Positions 27,772 to 36,169 of a DNA stretch of 64,000 nucleotides are shown here, piece after piece (position 1 is the stretch's first letter; every line of letters begins with the position of its first letter). The translations under genes were made by a program, and so were the position numbers. The notes under the pieces are model-generated. The model saw only the letters and a program-made list of their open reading frames with translations, did no database searches and had not been told where the DNA came from. The stretch lies in the NCBI GenBank assembly GCA_049840395.1, contig JASGLD010000005.1, forward strand, positions 496,001 through 560,000, written 5' to 3'. This DNA is from CAILZL01 sp049840395 (GTDB lineage: Bacteria; Pseudomonadota; Gammaproteobacteria; Steroidobacterales; Steroidobacteraceae).

Positions 27772-28935
27772 TCAGACGTGTCCGACCGCAGCCTTAATAT
27801 CGGCAGTTGCTGGTGAAGCGTTGCGAATGACGCTGTGCACAAAAGCCAGTTTGTCGATGACCGGCTGCGACAAGATGAAGGGATAGGCATCGGCTTCACC
27901 CAGGCTACGGCAGGCGGCATTGAGATATTGACTGAGTGGTAGCCATTCATTGATCAGGCGATTAGTGAACTCTGCATCATCGGTATGGTTGTAGATGGCG
28001 CTCGGTTTGATGCAGGTATTCATAGGTGCTGTCTGCATTGTTATTTGCGGCGCCATCTGCACCTGCCAGTCTGCCGCCGTGTCCATGGCATCGTTGATGT
28101 GTAAGTAATGCGCCCAGGTTTCTGCCCAGTCTTCCCAGGGATGCGCACTGGCATAGCGACTGATATGCGTGGCTTGCCAGCTGCCATCGTCGGTCTTCGC
28201 GTAATGTTGTTTGAGTGCTGCCGCATAATCCTGACGTTCGTCACCGAACAATTGCCGGAAGGCTTCCAGTGAATCGCTGTTGGCAATCAGCAACTCCCAA
28301 TAGAAGTGACCGATTTCATGACGTAGATGGCCGAGCAGGGTGCGATAAGGCTCATGCAGGGACACGCGGCGTTGTTCGCGTTTGACATCGTCCGCTTCGG
28401 CAACATTGATCGTAATGGTGCCGGTGTCATGACCGGTGAATATCTTTTGTTGATCGGGTAACTCCGCTAGAAATTCAAATGCCAGTCCTAGTAATGGGCT
28501 CTGCCCCTGGCATTGCGTTTGACTACGTTGCGCCTGATCCGGGATGGGCAGCTGTAGACGGTGCAATGAATAGAATAAATAACGCTTGGCCTGTTCCAGA
28601 CGTTGCCAGGCCAGATGATTGGCTGGATCGCCCAATGGCGGCACGGTGCGGGTGTAACGACAACAATCGCAATAAGGCGCAGCACTGGCAGTGGCATCCG
28701 GTTGCGCTGCCAGCCAATTGCAGCCGATATGAGCCCGGTTGGCGCAGATGCTCCAGCGCCCACTCATGTCGGCTTGTGGATGATTCGGCTCAACACATGC
28801 CAGGCCACGCTCGGCATCCACGGCCAGCATGACATCGGCAAGCGGTAGGTAGCCTAGCTGTGTCTCACAGGCGAGACAGAACTGATTCTCGAAGAAGACG
28901 CGGCTCTGACATTTTGGGCATTGATAGGTTTTCAT
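27772..28935 (-). CDS. Putative zinc-binding metallopeptidase (Peptidase_Mx type)
   Basis: 387 residues from ATG 28935. An N-terminal zinc ribbon (Cys6, Cys9, Cys20, Cys23) is followed by a second Cys cluster (YCDCC near 90), then the gluzincin motif HEIGH at 206-210 with His206, Glu207 and His210. A second conserved block, AHPWEDWAETWAHYLHI, includes a Glu that could be the third ligand. This matches a family of putative zinc peptidases with no known substrate. The frame extends upstream to 28995, but the ribbon begins right after 28935. It is not obviously linked to its neighbours; 28996-29109 is bare. Confidence 0.82.
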   Translation of the reverse strand: MKTYQCPKCQSRVFFENQFCLACETQLGYLPLADVMLAVDAERGLACVEPNHPQADMSGRWSICANRAHIGCNWLAAQPDATASAAPYCDCCRYTRTVPPLGDPANHLAWQRLEQAKRYLFYSLHRLQLPIPDQAQRSQTQCQGQSPLLGLAFEFLAELPDQQKIFTGHDTGTITINVAEADDVKREQRRVSLHEPYRTLLGHLRHEIGHFYWELLIANSDSLEAFRQLFGDERQDYAAALKQHYAKTDDGSWQATHISRYASAHPWEDWAETWAHYLHINDAMDTAADWQVQMAPQITMQTAPMNTCIKPSAIYNHTDDAEFTNRLINEWLPLSQYLNAACRSLGEADAYPFILSQPVIDKLAFVHSVIRNASPATADIKAAVGHV

Positions 28936-29109
28936 TGGCCGGGGTGTTGGTTTGCTGTCGAACGACGATCGTGTGCCATCGTCGATGTCGCTCACGATCA
29001 GTTCGCAGCGTGACCACGGCGCGTCAGTGGCTCAATAACATCATGCCCCGCTTGCTTGTCGGATCAGTGGCAGCGCTACGTCGTAATGATTCCTACATTG
29101 CGTAATGCA

Positions 29110-30546
29110 CTAACGCACGGCAATTCTTTCCCATGCCGGAGAGCGCCAGCGCCACAACATGGAACAGCCGATCAAGCAAACGTAAATCACGGCGGCACTC
29201 CATCCGCCCACCGCACCCAGTCCGAATTGCGGCAGCCAATCCACCCAGCCCTGATGCTCGGCAAAGGCCAGGCTATGCGCCAATGGCACGAAGAAGAACC
29301 ATGACATGCCCAGTACCAATGCAGCAGGCACTACCGCGTCACCCGCGCCACGTAGACAGAAACTCGAACCCAGTGTCATGCCATCGAATAATTGATAGGC
29401 AGCGGCCAGCCACATGATGGTGACGCCGGTGCGAATGACTTCGGCGCTGAGAGCATCCTGTTGGTTGACGAATAGCGGCAGCAACCATGGACCGCCAAGG
29501 CCTAACAGTAAACCAATGCCGCCCATGTAGATGACGGCCATGAAGATGATGAAGTTGCCCAGTCGACGTGCCCATTGCTTGTTACCTGCGCCAATCGACT
29601 GCCCCACCAAGGTGGTGCCCGCCAGCGCAATGCCGATGGCAGGCATGTACGCAATCGAGGTCAACATCATGGTGATCTGCGACGCTGCACCATCTACCGC
29701 ACTGAGCTTGACCTGCATGAGTTGAAACAAGGCAAAGCCGAATAGATCGGCGGCCAGCATGACGCCCATGGGCAGGCCCAGTTTGAATTGACCTAGCAGG
29801 CGCGCGCCATGCAAGCGCCAGGTTAAGCGTGCCTTGTACCTGTGCAGATCCGGGGAACGCATGAACACCAATAAGGCGATCAACAAACCCACGGCCGTGG
29901 CGCAGTTGGTAGCCCATGCCGCACCGGCCACACCCCAGTGCATGTAAAAAATAAAGATCTGCGCGAGCACGGCATTGATGATCAGTGTTACCAAATTGAT
30001 CAGTAAGGTGATGCGCGCCCGACCGATACCGTTGAAAAAGCCAAGTATCGCCCACAACGCCACACCCAGCGCCGCACCCAACATGCGCGGTTGCCAGAAT
30101 TGCATGGCCAACTCGCGTACTTCAGTTTGCAGACCGAAGGGCGCCAGCAGCCATTCGCCGCCCAAGCCCACCAATACGAAGATCGGTGCAGTAAATAGGG
30201 CCGCCCACAGCGCCGTCCAGGTGGCCTGTGCGGCGCGTGCGTAACGACGCGCGCCATAAGCCTGTGCAACCAAGGTTTGTACGGCCATGCCCACGCCGCC
30301 GAACAGACCGATAAACACCACTACCAACCAGTGAATCGCACCCATGCCGGCCAATGCCTGAGTAGAGATGCGGCCGACAAACCAAGTGTCGGTAAGATTC
30401 AGCGCGGCTTGTATGGCGCTGTTGGCAATCAATGGACCGGCCAGCGACAACACCAGGCGCCAGTCCACATGCACCTGTCCCTGGGCATCGACGCGCTGGG
30501 CAGGTAGATCAGTGCTTGGGTTTGCGGAGTTCATGCGGATGGCCAT
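29110..30546 (-). CDS. MATE-family multidrug efflux transporter
   Basis: Polytopic inner-membrane antiporter of 478 residues, probably 12 helices, with the two-fold repeat of MATE proteins. The first repeat carries LSLAGPLIANSAIQAALNL and TWFVGRIS; the second carries KLGLPMGVMLAADLFGF and AIGIALAGTTLVGQSIGAGN (conserved G-Q-x-x-G-A-G-N). Related NorM proteins export cationic drugs and dyes using sodium or proton gradients; specificity cannot be read here. ATG 30534 is an alternative start four codons downstream. A terminator upstream at 30582 separates it from the TonB-like gene, so it has its own promoter. Confidence 0.92.
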   Translation of the reverse strand: MAIRMNSANPSTDLPAQRVDAQGQVHVDWRLVLSLAGPLIANSAIQAALNLTDTWFVGRISTQALAGMGAIHWLVVVFIGLFGGVGMAVQTLVAQAYGARRYARAAQATWTALWAALFTAPIFVLVGLGGEWLLAPFGLQTEVRELAMQFWQPRMLGAALGVALWAILGFFNGIGRARITLLINLVTLIINAVLAQIFIFYMHWGVAGAAWATNCATAVGLLIALLVFMRSPDLHRYKARLTWRLHGARLLGQFKLGLPMGVMLAADLFGFALFQLMQVKLSAVDGAASQITMMLTSIAYMPAIGIALAGTTLVGQSIGAGNKQWARRLGNFIIFMAVIYMGGIGLLLGLGGPWLLPLFVNQQDALSAEVIRTGVTIMWLAAAYQLFDGMTLGSSFCLRGAGDAVVPAALVLGMSWFFFVPLAHSLAFAEHQGWVDWLPQFGLGAVGGWSAAVIYVCLIGCSMLWRWRSPAWERIAVR

Positions 30547-30581
30547 GTCATGTCCGGCCGGACAGTGTAACGATTGCCAAT

Positions 30582-30609
30582 AAAAAAGGCCCCGTAATAA
30601 GGGGCCTTT
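30582..30609 (-). terminator. Rho-independent terminator after the receiver-TonB gene
   Basis: AAAGGCCCC and GGGGCCTTT form a stem around GTAATA; on the minus strand it is followed by TTTTTT. It lies between the stop of the TonB-like gene and the start of the MATE gene, both leftward. Confidence 0.9.
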
Positions 30610-30648
30610 AGTTGCAGCTGGCGGTGTTGTCAGCTACGCATACGGCAC

Positions 30649-32367
30649 TTACTTCGGTGAGGCGAAGCTCAGTTTCACTTTGGTGGTTTGGGCGATGGCC
30701 TTGCCATCACGCATGGGCGGCTCGAAACGCCACTGCTCCACGGCCTGCACTGCCGCCCAGTCGAATACATCCTTGGGTTCGGAGTTGAGCACGCGTACAT
30801 CCTGTACGTTGCCGGTAGCATTAACGGTGAAACCTACTTCCACCCAGCCGCTGACACCGCGGTTCTTGGCGGCCTGCGGATAAACCGGCTGTACGATCTT
30901 GATACGTTTAAGTGGTGCTGCTGCAGTGGCGGTATTCGCGCTGGTCGCAGCGGGTGCCGTTGCAGCGGGTTGCGCTGCGGCGGTTGCCTCCGCGGCTTTT
31001 TGCTGCGCAGCCGCTGCTGCCGCCAGTGCTGCGTCGCGTTCGGCCTGTGCTGCGGCAGCGGCTTTCTGTGCCGCAGCCAACTGTGCTTCGGTTGCCGCCG
31101 AGGTGCTCTTGTTACGCGCTTCGGTCAAGGAACGTTCGACTGCGCTCAGGTCGGCGCCGGCCGAGCCCATTTGACGCGCCGTAGCCAGCAGTGCCTGCGC
31201 CTGATCCATCTGATTTTGTTCGGCGGCGCGACGTGCGTTTTCAATCAAGCGATTGCTCAAATTTCGTTGCATTTGCGCAATGCTTGGATCGGTGGGATCA
31301 ACCTTGCGGGCTTCCAGAATACTGTCGCGCGCATTGTTCCCGGCGGGCGAAACCAGTTTGCCATCGTCCATCTGTTCTTGTGCGGTAGCCAGCAGCGTAC
31401 GCACCTTCTTGCCGAGATCCTGAGCCTGAGTCAGTTTCAAGAGTTCGCGAGAGCGGGCCAACTGACCATCGAGGAATTTCAAACGCGAATTGCCCGGCGC
31501 AACGTCGCGCGCCTGTTCCAACGCGGTGACGGCGGCTTCAAGTTGTTCGGCGCTCAAAGCCGCTTCGGCTTTTTCCAGCAGTTTACCGGCTACGGCATCG
31601 ATACCCGCCTGAGCACGCGCGTTCTTCGGTTCAATGGCCAATGCACTGCGATATAGATCCAGCGCGCTTTCACCCGGTGGTTCCAGTAGTTTGCCGGCCG
31701 CCAATGCTGCATCGGCCAAGGTCAATTCCTTTGCCGCGGCGCCGTCGTTTTGCGTGCCGGTGGCAACCACGTTCTGCTCGGCACCCATGCGACTGAGGCC
31801 GTAGAACACGCCGCCCACAACGACAATCAATGCTGCGCCCAGGCCGATATAGGCTGGCAAATAACTCTTGCGTGCACCGCCTTCGTCGGCATTGCGCTCG
31901 CGGCGTTGATTGGCGGCGGCGAGTTCATGATGTTGTGTCATGGCCGCTTCCAAGGTGAGCTTGGTTTGGTTATGTGCCAGCGGCGTGAGCAGGAAACGAT
32001 AGATATGGCCCGCAGCGGTCAGCTTCATCAGCATGGCGCTGTCTTCACTGCGGCCGGCCACCACAACGACCAGGTCGGGCAGGTCTTGCAGTAGTTGAAT
32101 CACGGTGCCGGAAATATCCGGACAACAGGTGGCATCGAGCAACAACACGCCGGGGTGCACCGACCGGCAGCGCGTCATCATGGCATCCAGCGAATGGGTG
32201 TCGATAACCTGCGAACCGGCAGGCGCGCTGCGGCGGGTGATCTCCAACAGGTTTTCGTTGTTGGTCAATGCCAGCACAGACGGTTGTTTACCGGCGCGGG
32301 ACTCCTTGTTTTGCGAGTCCGTATCGCCAGCGTTGCTTTCTTTGAATAATGGATGAATGTTCGCCAT
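30649..32367 (-). CDS. Receiver-like domain / TonB C-terminal hybrid protein
   Basis: 572 residues from ATG 32367, with a GGAAG site. Domains in order: a receiver-like cytoplasmic domain (about 29-140) with VLLLDATCCPD placing Asp78 at the phospho-acceptor position, but without the usual KP lysine (LLTPL instead); one transmembrane helix (about 171-191); a periplasmic helical, TPR-like region (about 210-400); an Ala/Gln-rich coiled stretch; and a TonB C-terminal domain beginning KRIKIVQPVYPQAAKN and ending WRFEPPMRDGKAI. TonB proteins normally pass proton-motive energy to outer-membrane receptors with ExbBD, and are anchored by a simple N-terminal helix. Here the anchor carries a signalling domain. 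No exbB or exbD is near. Confidence 0.82.
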   Translation of the reverse strand: MANIHPLFKESNAGDTDSQNKESRAGKQPSVLALTNNENLLEITRRSAPAGSQVIDTHSLDAMMTRCRSVHPGVLLLDATCCPDISGTVIQLLQDLPDLVVVVAGRSEDSAMLMKLTAAGHIYRFLLTPLAHNQTKLTLEAAMTQHHELAAANQRRERNADEGGARKSYLPAYIGLGAALIVVVGGVFYGLSRMGAEQNVVATGTQNDGAAAKELTLADAALAAGKLLEPPGESALDLYRSALAIEPKNARAQAGIDAVAGKLLEKAEAALSAEQLEAAVTALEQARDVAPGNSRLKFLDGQLARSRELLKLTQAQDLGKKVRTLLATAQEQMDDGKLVSPAGNNARDSILEARKVDPTDPSIAQMQRNLSNRLIENARRAAEQNQMDQAQALLATARQMGSAGADLSAVERSLTEARNKSTSAATEAQLAAAQKAAAAAQAERDAALAAAAAAQQKAAEATAAAQPAATAPAATSANTATAAAPLKRIKIVQPVYPQAAKNRGVSGWVEVGFTVNATGNVQDVRVLNSEPKDVFDWAAVQAVEQWRFEPPMRDGKAIAQTTKVKLSFASPK

Positions 32368-32754
32368 CTTCCGATCCCCACGCGGTAGGTTGCAGCCTGC
32401 ATGGTACTGCGCGCAGTTCGCCACTCTGCGACATACGTCCGTTGTTTGTAATATCGCGGCGTGAACTGGCCCGCAGATTTGCACGATTACGCTAAAGCCT
32501 GCTTGGCCTGTCGAACGGTAACGCGCAGATTGCCCACATGTATGACAACGAGGTGTTGGGCTGCATTGATCTGCCGCACTGGATTGCAGCAACGCAAAAA
32601 AGACTGGTCAGTGCGCGGCAAGACCGCGTAATCTGTCCTACATTAAAAAACGACTTGACCAATATTTGAGTCCAACGCGAAAGATGGACCAGGTATCGGC
32701 GGGTTTATAGGGATGAGATAAATCCCACGATGCGGTCCGTATAACTGGAAGACG
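32368..32754. other. Intergenic region between divergent receiver-TonB and HD-GYP genes
   Basis: 387 bp without a supported gene. It must contain both divergent promoters, but I cannot pick clear -35/-10 pairs, and there is no strong hairpin. Frames reading into it from the TonB-like gene lack protein-like composition. Confidence 0.6.
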
Positions 32755-35160
32755 ATGAATACCGTACTGGTCGCCACCGAGCGAGATCTGGAACAGAACC
32801 TGCTGGCACAGGCTCTGGATGGTCAGGGTTACCACATCATTCGTTCGCGCGATGGCATTGATGCCATGGAAATCGCCCGCAATAAAACGCCGCAGGTGTT
32901 GTTGGTCAATGTGGCCTTGCCCAAATTGGACGGCTTCGCGCTATTTCGCCGTTTTCAACAAGACGAACAACTCAGACGCATTCCCGTGGTGTTGTTCTCG
33001 ACGCGCAGCAACGATCAAAAATCGGAACGCTTTGCACAGGAGTTGGGCGCTTCGCGTTTCGTCGCCAACGCGTTGAAGCCGGGTGCACTGGATGGTGTCA
33101 TTGCTGCGGCGTTGGCTGCTGAGCCGCCGCCACCGTTACCTGCAGTCGAGTTGCTGGTTCGACCTGCGCCGGTTGAAGCAGTAGTGGATAGGCCAACTAC
33201 TGTAGAACAGACAGAGTCTGAAGCGGAACAAGAGATGGTCGAGGTGATCGCGGAGCCGGTGGTCACCGATCGCACTTTGAAATTGCCCGCGCTGGCGATT
33301 TCACCTGAAGTCATACAGCTGCAACAATTGCAGGCCGAACAGGTGCAGTTGCAACAAACCTTGCAATTCGTACGGCAGCAACTCGGTCAGGCGCAGCCTT
33401 GGCAAGACTTGTTCAGCTTAAGCCCGGTGGCCATGTGGATCGTCAATGCCGAGGCGCAGAAGATGCTGGCTGTGAATGAGGCCACCTTGCGTCTATTCGG
33501 TTACAGCTATGACGAATTTATGCAATTGGATAGTCCCGCCATGCTGCGCGACACGGGCCAGGCACAAAGCACCAATGTACTCGCCTATCGCGGCAAGGAC
33601 GGGCGAACGCTGTCGCTGCTGGTCAATTCACGCGAGTTGATTTTCCGCAATCAACCCTCCGAGTTGTGGGTGGCGCACGATGTCAGTTATCGCGTACGCG
33701 GCGAACGCGCCATTGCGGAAGAAGTGCAACGTGTCAAAGCGGTACTGGCCGCCATTCCACTTGCATACTTGGTGATCGATACAGAAGGTCGGGTACGCGA
33801 CAGCAATACTGCGTGCTGCGAATTGCTGGGACTGACTCGCGAGCAACTGCTGCAACACAATGTTTCCCAACTTATTAACGATACGCAGCAGGTAGCCGCA
33901 TTACAGGCCTTGCCGTCGGGGCAACATTTGAGTGTGGCGGTGCGCTACGCCGATGCTACGGTGCATCAGTTGCAATTCAGTGCAGGCCAGCAGGAGTTCG
34001 GCAATGGACTGCGGTTGTTGATGTTGCAAACCTTGCCTGAGCCGGTGGTGGTTGCAGTCAAGCAGGAGGCGCCGGTCAATGCTTCCAAGCTGCCGGTGGT
34101 GCTGGAAATGCTGCGTTATGCCGAGGACGCCGACGAAGCGACCTTGTTGCAATACTCCCTGGCGCAATTGGCGCAGGCCTTCAATAGTCCATTGGCCTTG
34201 TTTGCCTCGGTGGAACGCGTCACGCAAACCCTGGAAGTGCTGGCGATGAATCATGCGCAGGCGCGTCCTCAGGCGGGCGGTAGCTTGCCCATGCCCGCGC
34301 CATGGCAGCCGCTACTCATGCCGCGTGGCGCGTGTACCAATAACGAACCGGACGAAGCCTTGTTGGTTGAAGGCTTGCCGGAAATTTCCAGCTATGTCGC
34401 CTGTGCTACAGCTTACGGTCGTGAACTGCGAGTGTTGGTTATCGCCAATCGTGAGGATGCCTACACTGAAGCGGAGCAGCGTGAATTGCAGGAATGCGCC
34501 GAGGCGCTGATTGCCATCGTGATGCATAAGCGCCTGCAATCGAAGCTGCAGACCACCACGCAGCGCAGCGCCAAAGTCACCGAAGGCATGCTCAAGCTGT
34601 TGGAAAGATTGCTGGACCAACACGATATCTATGGGGCGGGCAGTGGCCAGCGCGTCGCCAGCCTGGCTGCCAATATCGCTTCGCAATTGGGTTTGTCCGG
34701 CGAGCAGCAGGCCGCATTGGCGTTGGCAGGTCGTCTGCATGATTTAGGTCATCTGGCTCTGCCGCAAACCTTACTGCTGCAACCTACGGCATTGAATCCC
34801 GCCGAACGTGCCTTGCTGCAAACCCATGTGGAGCGCGGCGTACAGTTGTTGCGCAGTGTCGAGATGGGTATGGATGTGGCCGGCATTGTCGCGCAGCATC
34901 ATGAGCGTCTGGATGGCAGTGGTTATCCTGCTGCGCTGCAGGGTACACAGATCAACATGGAGGCACGCATTCTCGCCGTGGCGGATGTAGTGGAAGCGAT
35001 GACGGCAGCGCGTGCTTATCGACCGGCGCAGGGTCTGGCTGCGGCATTGAATGAATTGCGCTCAGGCGCAGGTCGGTTGTATGACGCCGAAGTAGTCGCA
35101 GCTTGCGAGCGTCTGTTTGCGCTCAATGAAGGTCGTTGGCCGGTTTGGGCGGGTAACTAG
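32755..35160 (+). CDS. Pseudo-receiver / PAS / HD-GYP signalling protein
   Basis: 801 residues. The N-terminal receiver-like domain (about 3-118) has Asn52 where the phospho-acceptor Asp should be (LLVNVALPKLDG), while the lysine in ALKPG remains, so it is probably a non-phosphorylated docking module. Two PAS domains follow (about 215-310, SLSPVAMWIVNAEAQ; about 325-440, AAIPLAYLVIDTEGR), then a GAF-like part. The C-terminal HD-GYP domain has His662-Asp663 (LHDLGH), HHERLDGSGYP with the GYP triad at 723-725, and VADVVEAMTAARAYRPA. HD-GYP enzymes degrade cyclic-di-GMP; the usual HDxGK is HDLGH here. It is divergent from the receiver-TonB gene. Confidence 0.88.
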   Translation: MNTVLVATERDLEQNLLAQALDGQGYHIIRSRDGIDAMEIARNKTPQVLLVNVALPKLDGFALFRRFQQDEQLRRIPVVLFSTRSNDQKSERFAQELGASRFVANALKPGALDGVIAAALAAEPPPPLPAVELLVRPAPVEAVVDRPTTVEQTESEAEQEMVEVIAEPVVTDRTLKLPALAISPEVIQLQQLQAEQVQLQQTLQFVRQQLGQAQPWQDLFSLSPVAMWIVNAEAQKMLAVNEATLRLFGYSYDEFMQLDSPAMLRDTGQAQSTNVLAYRGKDGRTLSLLVNSRELIFRNQPSELWVAHDVSYRVRGERAIAEEVQRVKAVLAAIPLAYLVIDTEGRVRDSNTACCELLGLTREQLLQHNVSQLINDTQQVAALQALPSGQHLSVAVRYADATVHQLQFSAGQQEFGNGLRLLMLQTLPEPVVVAVKQEAPVNASKLPVVLEMLRYAEDADEATLLQYSLAQLAQAFNSPLALFASVERVTQTLEVLAMNHAQARPQAGGSLPMPAPWQPLLMPRGACTNNEPDEALLVEGLPEISSYVACATAYGRELRVLVIANREDAYTEAEQRELQECAEALIAIVMHKRLQSKLQTTTQRSAKVTEGMLKLLERLLDQHDIYGAGSGQRVASLAANIASQLGLSGEQQAALALAGRLHDLGHLALPQTLLLQPTALNPAERALLQTHVERGVQLLRSVEMGMDVAGIVAQHHERLDGSGYPAALQGTQINMEARILAVADVVEAMTAARAYRPAQGLAAALNELRSGAGRLYDAEVVAACERLFALNEGRWPVWAGN

Positions 35161-35260
35161 CCAACTAAAGTTGATATGGCCGGTTAGTAGTTGCGCATCA
35201 AGTTTCGTAATGCAGTCGCGCAAGTAGATGGGAGCGGCAACTTGCTCCCATCATTCGATC

Positions 35261-35710
35261 TCACTCCAGGCACACCACCAGCTGCGCAGCATGACTGCGC
35301 CAATTGATGGGAATGACGAATGAACGTACGTTCTCCGGTGTGGTGACTCGTTCGGTATCCCCGGCTACCACCTGTGGTACCGAAATCATGAAGTCCTTGC
35401 CGAAGTCGCGGCGCGCATTACCGGAGATGGTATTGGCGACTTCACCGACCAAGTCCGCCATGTTCTCTTCGGTCAATTCGGTTTCGCCCATGCGCATCAG
35501 CAGTACGGTGAGCATCGGCCGCGAGGCAGTGAAATACACCACGCCGCGGCGCTTACCGGCGATGCTGATCATGCCGGTGAATTCATGCACCGTGGGTTTG
35601 CCGCTCTGCACCAGGTAGGGCGAGCCGACGGTGGCAGCTTGATTGGCTGTGGCTTCGAAATAGCGCGTCGTGCCTTCGACGAAAGTGGCCAGTTCCAGGT
35701 CTGACATCAT
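35261..35710 (-). CDS. CheX-like chemotaxis phosphatase
   Basis: 149 residues from ATG 35710, preceded by AAGGGG; a second ATG follows directly at 35707. It matches the CheX/CheC-like fold that removes phosphate from CheY: the strand FTGMISIAGKRRGVVYFTAS and the helix with the family signature MADLVGEVANTISGNARRDFG (E-x-x-N-x-x-x-G-N, here Glu and Asn spaced as in CheX). The gene overlaps the stop of the upstream CheY gene by four bases (TGATG-type coupling), so both are made together. The partner kinase lies one gene further up. Confidence 0.9.
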   Translation of the reverse strand: MMSDLELATFVEGTTRYFEATANQAATVGSPYLVQSGKPTVHEFTGMISIAGKRRGVVYFTASRPMLTVLLMRMGETELTEENMADLVGEVANTISGNARRDFGKDFMISVPQVVAGDTERVTTPENVRSFVIPINWRSHAAQLVVCLE

Positions 35711-36111
35711 TGTGCGCCCCTTAGCAACTCTTCCAGCGCTTCGGTCAGCTGCCGGTCGGTAAATGGCTTGCACAAAAAGCCGTTGGCGCCTTTTTGCAGG
35801 GCTTCGATGGCGGTGGCTTTATCGGACAAGGCCGAGACCACCAGGATCAACACATCCGGCTTGAGTTCAACCAGTTTTTCCACGCATTCGATGCCATCCA
35901 TTTCCGGCATGGTGATATCCATGGTCACCACATCCACCGGCTGCTTGCGGAAGGTGTCGACGGCGATACGGCCATTGGCGGCCGTGGCCACCACTTCCAA
36001 TCGGTCGATCTTCAATTCGCGTTCGATCTTGCGACGGATGATGTTGGAGTCATCGCAGATCATCATCGTGTATTTGCGATTCAAATCCTGTTCGGGCGCA
36101 GGGGCGGACAT
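35707..36111 (-). CDS. CheY-like single-domain response regulator
   Basis: 134 residues from ATG 36111. Receiver domain only: acidic pair Asp20-Asp21 (MMICDDS), phospho-acceptor Asp65 in VVTMDITMPEMDG, and Lys115 in FLCKPF. There is no output domain, so it acts by binding another protein. The frame could extend upstream to 36324, but that would overlap the kinase gene and is not protein-like. It lies between the membrane CheA-like kinase (58 bp) and cheX (overlap), giving a complete phosphorylation and dephosphorylation set. Confidence 0.93.
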   Translation of the reverse strand: MSAPAPEQDLNRKYTMMICDDSNIIRRKIERELKIDRLEVVATAANGRIAVDTFRKQPVDVVTMDITMPEMDGIECVEKLVELKPDVLILVVSALSDKATAIEALQKGANGFLCKPFTDRQLTEALEELLRGAQ

Positions 36112-36169
36112 TGGCTTCCCTCTGAATAATTTGTATGAATAGTTTGTAGCAGTTCTGATTGTGTAGTCG

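Noticed and set aside
32368..32592. 75-residue N-terminal extension of the receiver-TonB protein
   Set aside because: Its composition (many Cys, no fold pattern) is not protein-like, and ATG 32367 has a ribosome site.
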